Below are positions 42,121 through 50,838 of a DNA stretch of 64,000 nt, piece after piece (the first letter of the stretch is position 1; each line of letters begins with the position of its first letter). Source of the DNA: Bacteroidota bacterium. GTDB taxonomy: Bacteria > Bacteroidota > Bacteroidia > Bacteroidales > P3. The notes beneath the pieces were generated by a model, which made no database searches, had not been told where the DNA came from, and saw nothing but the letters and a program-made list of their open reading frames with translations. Made by a program: the position numbers and the translations under genes. The DNA is taken from positions 50,286 to 114,285 of the forward strand of contig JAFNAQ010000008.1 in assembly GCA_017860275.1 (NCBI GenBank). Direction: 5' to 3'.

Positions 42121-44274
42121 ATGAGAATCAATAAATATATATCATTTATTCTTATTTTGATTTCTACGCAAATCCTTTTTTCATGTGTTGATATTGAAGA
42201 TTTTTTTTCTTACGAGAAAGGAGAACCTGTTGCTGTTCAATTAAAAATCAGTGTATCTAAGGAAAATCAAATAGGAGAGGATAATCTAAAATCAAATACT
42301 AAGGCTCCAAATAATATTAATGAAAATATCGTATCTGATATATGGGTACTACAATTTGACGGGACAACCACTTCGAGCTCAATTCGTAATGTTCAATATA
42401 TTAACGTTTCGGCAGTTAACCTTGGTCTTAATCTTCTTTCATCAAGTACACTAAATAGGGTAGTAGTTATCGCTAATACACATAATCAAAGCTTCGATTG
42501 GTCTAATGTAACGACTTATCAATCTTTATTAGATAAGTTAAGCACAATAAATATTGAAGCGGATATTTATGGTGGGATAAACAATAAAGGAGTAATTATG
42601 AGTGGATATACAGATATTATTGTAGATAATGTCTCTCCTATTACTCCTATTCAAATAAATGTTACTCGTTCCGTTGCCAAAATAGAATTAAATATAGCAT
42701 TAAATTCTGGCTCAGGGCTTACAATTGATTCAATTGCAATTTGTGATGTGCCTTCAGAGTTCAATATTGCCGATACACTAAAGCTATTGCATAATATAGT
42801 TTCTGCACCTTATCCTATTCATAGCACAACAATATATAAAACATTCTCCGAGAAAATAGGAATGCCTTTGGCAGATGGAATAGTAAAAACATTTCAATGG
42901 TATGTGCCAAGAAATATTAAAGGGACAAATGCAGGGACTACAGTAGCAAATAAAAATACAAATGCTCCACAAGGAGCATCTTATATTAGAATATTTGCGA
43001 AGAAGTCAAATAACGATCCTGTTATATATAGATTATATCCAGGGAAGAATATGATAAATGACTTTAATATAATACCAAATAATAAATACATAGTAAATAT
43101 TAGAATAAATTCTGCTGGGGATTATTCAACTGATTCTAGAGTAGAATATCTTAGTGAAATTATCGATTACACTGCAAAATCATATTCCAATTGCTATATT
43201 ATTAATCCTCCATCTACTGGAGTAATAAGATATTATAGAATACCAGTAGGTAGGGTTGATGATTATTGGGGTTCTTCGACCATTGGTTATGGTAATAATT
43301 CAACCAATCTTCTTTCTACTTCAAATTCATGGTCAATATCTCTTTTATGGCAGGACTTGAGCACCTTGGTTCAAACATCAGGGAATTCAAATATCACACT
43401 TTCTAAAACTACGGGTTTAGGAAAGAATGATTATTTTGAGATAGCAGTACCAAGCACATCTCAAGACGGTAATTTTGTAATAAAAATAGATAAAGGAGGT
43501 TCAACTCTTTGGTCATGGCATTTCTGGGTAACCGATTATAACCCTTATTATACAGGAACAATTGGAAATATCGATCAGTATTATGCCGTAAATGGAGGAG
43601 AGGTACATAGGTACGCAGGAATAGAGTGGGCATCAGGAGGGGAGCTCCAAAATTCTTATGCTCTAGATAGAAATATTGGTCAATTATCTGTAACATATAC
43701 TCCATCTAATAATAAACGAGGTACATTATATTATCAATACGGAAGAAAAGATCCTTTCCCTGCAAATATTACATTATATCATATTAGTGGAGGTACAGTT
43801 ACTTATTCAGCTAATGCAAACAGAAATTCTTCAACAGTAGCAATGTCAACAACTATAAATAACCCTCTTACTTTTTATGCGGGGATTTCAGGAATAACAA
43901 GTGCATCTTATATTTGGAATGATTATAATGTTCTTACTTCAAGCACAGCAAAGAGTATATTTGACCCATCTCCGTGGGGATTTAAATTACCAAAAACTGG
44001 AGTTTGGAGTAATTTTACAATATCAACATTTGCTTGGGCAACAGATCATAGGAGATATGATCCAGGATCAGTATACGCTTATTATTACGCTGATGGCTAT
44101 AGAACGAGTGGAGCCGGAACTTTATCAAATGTTGCTTATAGAGGCTATTATTGGAACTCATCACCATCATCAACTACAAATGCTTATAATATGACTTTTA
44201 GAAATACTTCAGTTACTTCAGCCTCAACTATTGCGAGAGCTAATGGTTATGTTTGCAGACCTGTAAGGGAATAA
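42121..44274 (+). CDS. large tip-like fimbrial protein with FISUMP-like C-terminus (cassette 1)
   Basis: 717 residues. Lipobox TQILFSCVDIEDFF. The N-terminal half resembles Bacteroidales minor fimbrial (Mfa2/FimB, DUF4906-like) proteins: NIVSDIWVLQFDG, GVIMSGYTDI and VTRSVAKIELNIAL. After ~residue 480: YALDRNIGQL, YYQYGRKDPFPANI, SIFDPSPWGFKLPKTGVW, GYYWNSSPSSTTNA and a final RANGYVCRPVRE, the pattern of FISUMP-type and Bacteroides tip adhesin domains. Role as tip adhesin is inference. The end of the operon. Confidence 0.75.
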   Translation: MRINKYISFILILISTQILFSCVDIEDFFSYEKGEPVAVQLKISVSKENQIGEDNLKSNTKAPNNINENIVSDIWVLQFDGTTTSSSIRNVQYINVSAVNLGLNLLSSSTLNRVVVIANTHNQSFDWSNVTTYQSLLDKLSTINIEADIYGGINNKGVIMSGYTDIIVDNVSPITPIQINVTRSVAKIELNIALNSGSGLTIDSIAICDVPSEFNIADTLKLLHNIVSAPYPIHSTTIYKTFSEKIGMPLADGIVKTFQWYVPRNIKGTNAGTTVANKNTNAPQGASYIRIFAKKSNNDPVIYRLYPGKNMINDFNIIPNNKYIVNIRINSAGDYSTDSRVEYLSEIIDYTAKSYSNCYIINPPSTGVIRYYRIPVGRVDDYWGSSTIGYGNNSTNLLSTSNSWSISLLWQDLSTLVQTSGNSNITLSKTTGLGKNDYFEIAVPSTSQDGNFVIKIDKGGSTLWSWHFWVTDYNPYYTGTIGNIDQYYAVNGGEVHRYAGIEWASGGELQNSYALDRNIGQLSVTYTPSNNKRGTLYYQYGRKDPFPANITLYHISGGTVTYSANANRNSSTVAMSTTINNPLTFYAGISGITSASYIWNDYNVLTSSTAKSIFDPSPWGFKLPKTGVWSNFTISTFAWATDHRRYDPGSVYAYYYADGYRTSGAGTLSNVAYRGYYWNSSPSSTTNAYNMTFRNTSVTSASTIARANGYVCRPVRE

Positions 44275-44335
44275 ATATTCGAACCTTACTTAGTTAATCT
44301 TTTTCTTAATTAACTCCTATATAATAAAATATGTA

Positions 44336-44343
44336 TAAATTTG
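44336..44343 (+). promoter_or_regulatory. -7 box for the regulator pair
   Basis: TAAATTTG, 74 bases before the ATG at 44418. No clear -33. It sits in the 143-base gap after the first tip gene. Confidence 0.5.
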
Positions 44344-44417
44344 CAAATTGTACGTGCTATATGCTTATGGGTATTTTGCTGTTAAAAGTATTCGGAAGAA
44401 ACCAATTGTAAATAATT

Positions 44418-45395
44418 ATGAATGAAAGTTTAGATATACAGCAGAGGTTTATAGATACATTAAAGAAAACTTTACCTCCAAATTTAAATCTTGCAACTTA
44501 TTTAATTAACTTACTTTCATTAGGAAAAGAAGCTATATATAGAAGATTAAGGAATGAGGTTAAGTTTACTTTGGAAGAAATAGAGATAATTGCAAGAGAT
44601 TTGGATTTGTCAATAGATGATATCTTTATTAATAACGAAACAGATAAGGCAATATATGAATTGATAATTTCGCCTGAAGGGGATTCGATAAAGAGGTATT
44701 CGATATTTTTGGAGAATTATACAAATATTCTAGTTAGAATGAAGGCGAGTGAAGATTCAAATTTGACATCTGTATTTAATACATTACCATTTTTCTTTAG
44801 TTTTGAATATAACCGGATTTCTAAATTTCAACTATACAGTTTTATCTTCCATGTGGATAAAGAAGAAAAATTGATTCCTTTTTCTGAGTTTTATATTCCA
44901 GATAGGGTATGTGAATTAGAGAGTTTCTTTCTCGGTCAGTGTAGTAAGATAAAGAATCAAACCTATATTCTATCAAGAAATATTTTTAAAAACTTGGCAA
45001 ATGATATTGTTTATCTCAATAATATTGGTTTAATTACCGACAAAGAGAAATTAATACTCAAGCAAGAAATTTTAAATTCGTTATTAAGAATGGAGACCCT
45101 TGCAGCAAGCGGTAAGTTATCAAAAGACTCAAATTTTAATTTGGAAATATATGTATCCGATTTAGATATTGAAACGACATATATTTCATTATTCTCAACT
45201 CATGCGGAGTTTTCGTATATGTTTTTGTATAATATGAATACAATGAGTACAAAAAACCCAAGAGTATTTAAAAGACAGGAGGCTTGGATAGATTCATTAA
45301 AAAAACTCTCAACATTGATATCAAAAACTTGCTTTAGGCAAAGAAAAGAATATTTTATTGAACAGAGGGAAATAATAAATAAATTATTAGTGTAA
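44418..45395 (+). CDS. helix-turn-helix regulator 1 between fimbrial cassettes
   Basis: 325 residues. Residues ~22-70 look like an XRE-type HTH: LINLLSLGKEAIYRRLRNEV, then FTLEEIEIIARDLDLSIDDI. The remaining ~250 residues are helical, without a recognised sensor domain, and share pattern with the next gene (FNTLPFFFSFEYN..., NPRVFKRQEAWIDSL). Such proteins occur within Bacteroidales fimbrial loci. Control of one or both cassettes is inferred from position. The next gene begins one base after the stop. Confidence 0.7.
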   Translation: MNESLDIQQRFIDTLKKTLPPNLNLATYLINLLSLGKEAIYRRLRNEVKFTLEEIEIIARDLDLSIDDIFINNETDKAIYELIISPEGDSIKRYSIFLENYTNILVRMKASEDSNLTSVFNTLPFFFSFEYNRISKFQLYSFIFHVDKEEKLIPFSEFYIPDRVCELESFFLGQCSKIKNQTYILSRNIFKNLANDIVYLNNIGLITDKEKLILKQEILNSLLRMETLAASGKLSKDSNFNLEIYVSDLDIETTYISLFSTHAEFSYMFLYNMNTMSTKNPRVFKRQEAWIDSLKKLSTLISKTCFRQRKEYFIEQREIINKLLV

Positions 45396-45396
45396 T

Positions 45397-46341
45397 ATGG
45401 CTGATAAGCAAATTTATAAGAATCTTAATATTATATTAGAGAATTCGTTAAATAAAATTGATCTTATTCAATATTTGATGAATGTTCTTTCCCTAGAGAG
45501 AGAGGCAGTAGTTCGTAGACTAAAAGGGATAGTATCATTTGATATTGATGAATTATATTTATTATCACGGGGGCTAGGAGTATCATTGGATTCTGTAATT
45601 TGGGGCAATGATAAGGAAAGAGCAATTTTTAGTCTAAATTTACTCGATACAAAAATTGTGGTTGATAAATACTCAAAGAGCTTATTATATTATACTTCTC
45701 TAAACAATAAAGTATCAGCGGCAAAAGAATCATATATTATTGCAAGTTATAATTCTATTCCAATATCATTTATTACTCCTTATGAATTCCTCTCCAAATT
45801 TAGATTATATAAATGGCTTTATCAATCCAATTTTATTGAAGGTGTAGCTTTTTCAAAATTTAAAGTACCAAAAGAACTTGGAAAAATAATAAAAGAATAT
45901 AAAATCTCATCTGAGAATATTAAAAATAAATCATATGTTTTGGATAAGGAGGTTTTCATATCATTTGCTAAAACAATATATTTTTTCTATGAAATGGAAT
46001 TGATTTCTAAGGAGGAAATTAATAAAATTAAGGATGAACTATTATTAATGATAGATTCTGTTTGGGATTTATCCACCAAAGATGGGATAAATATATATTT
46101 ATCAAATATATCAATCAATTCAACATATTTATACTATGAGTCTGATGATTTTAAACTAGCTCATATAAAAATGTTTGACCTAAGTTCAATAGAGACACAA
46201 AACCCTAAATTATGTCTATTGCAGAAGAAATCCATTCAGTCAATTATTAATCATTCAACAAAGCTAAGTGGAGATAAAAAAAATAAAGTCAATCATCTTG
46301 ATATCCAAAAGGAAGAAGTAGCGAAAATTTTTATATTATAG
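45397..46341 (+). CDS. helix-turn-helix regulator 2 (paralog of 44418)
   Basis: 314 residues. The N-terminal HTH reads LIQYLMNVLSLEREAVVRRL, then FDIDELYLLSRGLGVSLDSV. The C-terminal part aligns by eye with its neighbour (SYNSIPISFITPYEF, NPKLCLLQKKSIQSI). Sharing a transcript with the first regulator suggests a heteromer or paired switch, but this is inference. Confidence 0.7.
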   Translation: MADKQIYKNLNIILENSLNKIDLIQYLMNVLSLEREAVVRRLKGIVSFDIDELYLLSRGLGVSLDSVIWGNDKERAIFSLNLLDTKIVVDKYSKSLLYYTSLNNKVSAAKESYIIASYNSIPISFITPYEFLSKFRLYKWLYQSNFIEGVAFSKFKVPKELGKIIKEYKISSENIKNKSYVLDKEVFISFAKTIYFFYEMELISKEEINKIKDELLLMIDSVWDLSTKDGINIYLSNISINSTYLYYESDDFKLAHIKMFDLSSIETQNPKLCLLQKKSIQSIINHSTKLSGDKKNKVNHLDIQKEEVAKIFIL

Positions 46342-46418
46342 TTCACAACAAACCAAAAATAGAAACTTTTTTTTAAACATGTGTCTATTTCGGAGTGAAC
46401 GATTGTTTTTTTAGTGAA

Positions 46419-46426
46419 TAATTTTG
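46419..46426 (+). promoter_or_regulatory. -7 box for fimbrial cassette 2
   Basis: TAATTTTG, 41 bases before the TTG start at 46467. A GTGTCTATTTCGGAGTGAAC stretch just upstream has no match before cassette 1. Confidence 0.5.
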
Positions 46427-46466
46427 CATAATAATTATTATTTGTGGAAATATAGCTAAAAAAGCC

Positions 46467-47732
46467 TTGAAATATAAGATAAATTTATTTTTCTTTTCAT
46501 TAACTTTACCATTTCTTTGCCTATCTCAGGTGAAAGAATTTGGTATTTGTGATAATCAATCTTATAATATATTTTTTCAACGAAACTTATCGACAATAAA
46601 TTATCAATATAAATCGAATACCCAAACACTCAAATCCTTAAATGATTTTCTCTTAGGCGTAAAAGCGAAAGATATTGATAGCATAAAAGTTTTTTCTAAC
46701 TCATCTCCCGAAGGTAATGAAATATTCAATACTAAACTTTCCCAAGAGAGAGCATTAGCCATTAAGAACTACTTTGAAATAAAATACTCACATATCCCTC
46801 AAGTCAAAATAACTTTTCAATCAAATGGTGAAAACTGGAGCCTTTTAAGGGGATTAATATTACAGGATACAAATATTCCATCAAAGCAAGCAGTACTGAA
46901 AATAATCGATGGAACCAAAAACCTAGACCAAAGAGAAAAACAACTCAAAAGACTAAACAACGGCAAACCATACAGATATATTCTGAGAAACATATTCCCT
47001 TCCCTAAGAAACTCTTCCACAACAATCATCTACTACAAGAAGAAAATAAATGCAAATCAACCCTTGATACAAGAAGATACTGTATCTATACAACAACAAG
47101 AATACAAGATAGCAGATACAGATACAATAAAATTATCCACAACTTCAGACACAATATTAATAAAACAAGAGGATAAGTCACCTGAACTACCAATAATACC
47201 AGAACCAATAGCACCGAGGAAAGGATTTCAAATAGGGATAAAGACCAATTTACTCTACTACTTGGCATTAGCTCCTAATATTGAGATAGAAATTCCGATA
47301 AAGAGATTTTCTATCAATGCAGAATATCAATTCCCATGGTATGTAAATAATAAAAAACACTTTGCCTATCAAATATTCTCAGGCTCAATAGAAGCTAGAT
47401 ATTGGTTAAAAAGACAAGATAGGGTACTAAGTGGATATTTTATTGGAGCATATATAGGCAGAGGGATATTCGATATACAATTTTCAGAAGAAGGCACACA
47501 AGGCGATATTATTCTTTCAACAGGAGTAAGCGGAGGCTATTCAAAACCAATAAGCAAGAATTTCAATATTGAATTTAGTCTTTCATTAGGCTATTTCAAA
47601 TCAAATAACATAAATTATTATGCCTATGAGGATTTATTAATTAAGAAGAGTTCAAGTTCATTAACTTACTTTGGACCTACCAAGGCAAAGGTTTCTCTTG
47701 TATGGATTATTGGGAACAAACAAATTAAATAA
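46467..47732 (+). CDS. DUF3575 outer-membrane protein with OmpA-like N-domain (cassette 2)
   Basis: 421 residues. No in-frame ATG precedes the signal peptide (KYKINLFFFSLTLPFLCLSQ), so the start is a TTG at 46467. Same layout as the 37741 gene: OmpA-like domain, variable acidic linker (~200-250), DUF3575 barrel nearly identical to the first copy. The non-ATG start may lower expression relative to cassette 1. It overlaps the next gene by one base. Confidence 0.85.
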   Translation: MKYKINLFFFSLTLPFLCLSQVKEFGICDNQSYNIFFQRNLSTINYQYKSNTQTLKSLNDFLLGVKAKDIDSIKVFSNSSPEGNEIFNTKLSQERALAIKNYFEIKYSHIPQVKITFQSNGENWSLLRGLILQDTNIPSKQAVLKIIDGTKNLDQREKQLKRLNNGKPYRYILRNIFPSLRNSSTTIIYYKKKINANQPLIQEDTVSIQQQEYKIADTDTIKLSTTSDTILIKQEDKSPELPIIPEPIAPRKGFQIGIKTNLLYYLALAPNIEIEIPIKRFSINAEYQFPWYVNNKKHFAYQIFSGSIEARYWLKRQDRVLSGYFIGAYIGRGIFDIQFSEEGTQGDIILSTGVSGGYSKPISKNFNIEFSLSLGYFKSNNINYYAYEDLLIKKSSSSLTYFGPTKAKVSLVWIIGNKQIK

Positions 47733-48628
47733 TGAGAAGATTAGTTAGTTGTTTGTTATTTGTAGTTGGGATTTTCCTAATTTCCTCATGTGAAAGAAGG
47801 GATATATCCGAAGAGCCTTATTCTACTATTAACATTAAGGTTAATTGGCAAAAAGAAAAAATAAAGACTGATTTTTTCTATGTTATTGCTTATCCTAAGG
47901 ATTCTACAAAGCAGATTATAAGAGACTTTATCCCAACTTATGGAGGAACAATACAGGTGCCTACTGGGGAGTACGATATTTTAATATTTAGTTATGACTA
48001 TGAATCAATTATTGTGAACACATCAAATTCTTTGTATAAGTCTTATTCAACGACAAATGCGAAGAAAAAGAACGATTATAAGGATTTTGCTTTAATGGAT
48101 TATCCAATTTTTGGTCAACCCGATGATTTGTTCTATGTAGGAAAGTACGAAAATATATCTGCGACAAAAGAAAAAACAACATATATAGCAGAAATTAATC
48201 CGATTAATACAATTAAGAAATACACAATAAAGATAAAAGCATACAATACTAGTTCTCTCTCGAGTGGGTATGCAATTGTTTCAGGATTTGCAGGACGATA
48301 CCTTATGGGACGTCAAAAGATAGATAATCTAGCAGTAGGAGTATTCTCAGATATTGAGTTCAATGAGAAATGGATAACATTAAGTTTTAATACATGGGGA
48401 CAATATGAAAATGCAACTCACGACATAAACTTTTCTTTTACGTTGACAAATGGGGAAGTACAGACGGAGGTATTTAATATTGATAACAAGATTAGAGGAC
48501 TACCTAATGGAGGAGAGATAACTCTTGATGGTCAAAGTGTAGTATTTAAAGAAGTAGGTTCGTCAGGAGGAATTGGAGGCGAAGTAGTTGGGTGGGACGA
48601 TGAAGAAAATGTAAATATAGATTTATAG
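47732..48628 (+). CDS. DUF5119 fimbrial-operon lipoprotein (cassette 2)
   Basis: 298 residues. Lipobox IFLISSCERRDISEEP. Paralog of the 39020 gene: INIKVNWQKEKIKTDFFYVI, GEYDILIFSYDYESIIVN, FAGRYLMGRQK and the Gly-rich GSSGGIGGEVVGWD end. Likely a minor or accessory fimbrial component. Confidence 0.8.
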   Translation: MRRLVSCLLFVVGIFLISSCERRDISEEPYSTINIKVNWQKEKIKTDFFYVIAYPKDSTKQIIRDFIPTYGGTIQVPTGEYDILIFSYDYESIIVNTSNSLYKSYSTTNAKKKNDYKDFALMDYPIFGQPDDLFYVGKYENISATKEKTTYIAEINPINTIKKYTIKIKAYNTSSLSSGYAIVSGFAGRYLMGRQKIDNLAVGVFSDIEFNEKWITLSFNTWGQYENATHDINFSFTLTNGEVQTEVFNIDNKIRGLPNGGEITLDGQSVVFKEVGSSGGIGGEVVGWDDEENVNIDL

Positions 48629-48734
48629 ATAAAAGAAATATTCAATTTAGTAATTAACAATATAAACAAATATAATTTTTATGATTATGAAAAACATTAA
48701 ATCAATTAGTATTAATAAACAAAAACAAAACAAA

Positions 48735-49739
48735 ATGAAAAAGTTATTTTTATTTGCAGCAATCGCAGCAATCGGCTTCGCAAGCTGCTCAGAAGAAAAT
48801 TTCGATGGAAACAACGGTAATTCTTCAAAAAAGATCCAATTCAAAACAATGGTTGGAAAAAACAATAACCTTAAGGTTACAGAATCAAACACTGCAACTT
48901 TGAAAACAACAGGATTTAAAGTAACAGCATTAAACACTGCGGCAGAAAACTTTGATGGATCAAAGGCATATACTACTGAATTCAATCAATTAGCAGTAAC
49001 ACATGATGGATCAAATTGGATTTACACAGGAGATTATTATTGGCCAGAGACTGACAAATTATCATTCTTTGCATATGCAGGTGATGACGCTGGTGTTTCT
49101 AGTTTCACTGCAACTACTCCCGGTTTCCCTTATTTCACTTATACTGTTAACGCTGATGCTTCTTCACAAAAAGACCTGTTAGCTATTAATAGTCTTAATA
49201 ATGTTGATCCTGGTGCAACAAATACCCCTTTAGCCCTTGCTTTTAAACATATTTTAACTCAAGTGAATTTCTCACTTAAGGGGCAAGTTACTACTCTTCA
49301 ATACGACATTAAAAAAATTGAAATTAAGAGTGCAAAAAGTGTTGGAACTTACACTTATAATGCTACTACAGGTGTATGGTCAGCCCAATCTACCACTGCA
49401 AACTATACTTATTTCTCTGGATTAACAAATATTCCTGTTAATACATCTTCTGTTGTTTCATTCGGAAATGGTTCTGTTGGTCAAGCTTTGATGTTATTGC
49501 CTCAAAATCTGAATGGAGTTACTATTGAAGTTACTTATGATATTAAAAACCCTAGTGGTTCAATCGTAAAAAAAGATAAGGTTGCTACACATACTTTTGG
49601 AGCAAGTGACGCTTGGGCGTTAGGTACAAAAGTTAGATACAATTTTACTTTACCAGTTAATTCTAATCGTATTGAGTTCAATGCAACAGTTGATGCTTGG
49701 GATGGCGATACTGATGTTAATGGAACATTAACTAAATAA
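48735..49739 (+). CDS. major fimbrillin-family lipoprotein (cassette 2)
   Basis: 334 residues from the ATG at 48735, which yields signal MKKLFLFAAIAAIGFASC; the lipobox and signal are almost the same as in the first copy, even in DNA. KKIQFKTMVGKNNNLKVT, SNWIYTGDYYWPE, LAFKHILTQVNFSLKG and LMLLPQNLNG are fimbrillin landmarks. The leader is A-rich without Shine-Dalgarno. The middle of the protein differs clearly from fimbrillin 1, so the two fimbriae are probably antigenically distinct. Confidence 0.85.
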   Translation: MKKLFLFAAIAAIGFASCSEENFDGNNGNSSKKIQFKTMVGKNNNLKVTESNTATLKTTGFKVTALNTAAENFDGSKAYTTEFNQLAVTHDGSNWIYTGDYYWPETDKLSFFAYAGDDAGVSSFTATTPGFPYFTYTVNADASSQKDLLAINSLNNVDPGATNTPLALAFKHILTQVNFSLKGQVTTLQYDIKKIEIKSAKSVGTYTYNATTGVWSAQSTTANYTYFSGLTNIPVNTSSVVSFGNGSVGQALMLLPQNLNGVTIEVTYDIKNPSGSIVKKDKVATHTFGASDAWALGTKVRYNFTLPVNSNRIEFNATVDAWDGDTDVNGTLTK

Positions 49740-49749
49740 ATAATTTTGG

Positions 49750-49776
49750 CTATAGGGGGCTGATAACTCCCTATAG
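49750..49776 (+). terminator. intra-operon hairpin after fimbrillin 2
   Basis: CTATAGGG (49750-49757) / CCCTATAG (49769-49776), 11-base loop. It holds the same operon position as the 41019 hairpin but with unrelated sequence. Confidence 0.65.
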
Positions 49777-49840
49777 TTACTATGGAGGTTTTTATCTTCC
49801 AGAATAAATAATAAGTCTGTTTCATTTAATATTTAAGTAT

Positions 49841-50830
49841 ATGAAAAGGATAATAATAGTTTTAATGGTTTTGGGATTAATTGCTTGTGAAGAAAAAGAA
49901 GAAAGGCAATTAATAAAAATGGTTTCATCGGTTGAAAAGCAAACTAAGGCCACGGTTTTAGATAATGTTTTGCTTGGTGGTAACGGATTCGGGGTAATGT
50001 GCTACGTCAAGGAAAATGGATATTTTGACGAAATCAATGACAAACCTAACTATGCTTATAATTTGAAGGTATATAAATCGGGCAGTAGTTGGGTATCTTC
50101 GAATGATTTGTATTGGCCAGAGAGTTCAACCGATAGGGTCTCCTTTGTTGCCTATGCTCCATATGCGACAGCAGATAATGGGATAACTCCTTCTTCGGTT
50201 TCGCATAGTGGTTATCCAATACTTAATTATTTTGCAAATAATACAGATATTACAAAACAAGTAGACCTATGTTATGCCCCTCCAATGCTTAACAAAACTC
50301 AAGTGAATGGAGTAATAAACTTTGGATTTAAGCATTCACTAACAAAAATCACCTTCAGTGCAAAATCTCATTACGATTATGACACAATTGTTGGATACAA
50401 AATTAAAAGTATTAAGCTTACAAATATAATTACAAAAGGAGAGCTATTGCTTGGAATGACTCCAACATGGACGCCAAGTTCCTCTCTTAGCGATACTGGT
50501 TCTTATTTCTTAACAATAGGGAATCAACTAAAAGACTTAAAACTAGGACTTACTTATCAAGGAATAAACAACGAAGATGCATTCTTAATGCTTATACCTC
50601 AAACCTTCGACGCTATAAATACAAAATTAGAAATAGTAATTATTGATGCCTTAGGAACAGAAATAAAAACAAAGCAGATAAAATTATCAGATATTATTAT
50701 AGGTAATAAATTCAACTTAGGTCAAAATCTAAATATAAGACTAAATGTAGTAGCAGGAGACGTCTACGCATCTCTTAACGTTGTATCATGGACTACTGTG
50801 GGTAGTGGCTCAAGTCAGATAGGTAAATAA
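49841..50830 (+). CDS. second fimbrillin-like lipoprotein (cassette 2)
   Basis: 329 residues. Lipobox LGLIACEEKEE. Paralog of the 41115 gene: EKQTKATVLDNVLLGGNGFG, DLYWPESSTDRVSFVAYAPY, GFKHSLTKITFSAKSHYDYD and AFLMLIPQTFDA. The homopolymer C run of the first copy is broken here (GCCCCTCCA). Confidence 0.8.
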   Translation: MKRIIIVLMVLGLIACEEKEERQLIKMVSSVEKQTKATVLDNVLLGGNGFGVMCYVKENGYFDEINDKPNYAYNLKVYKSGSSWVSSNDLYWPESSTDRVSFVAYAPYATADNGITPSSVSHSGYPILNYFANNTDITKQVDLCYAPPMLNKTQVNGVINFGFKHSLTKITFSAKSHYDYDTIVGYKIKSIKLTNIITKGELLLGMTPTWTPSSSLSDTGSYFLTIGNQLKDLKLGLTYQGINNEDAFLMLIPQTFDAINTKLEIVIIDALGTEIKTKQIKLSDIIIGNKFNLGQNLNIRLNVVAGDVYASLNVVSWTTVGSGSSQIGK

Positions 50831-50838
50831 AATAAGTA

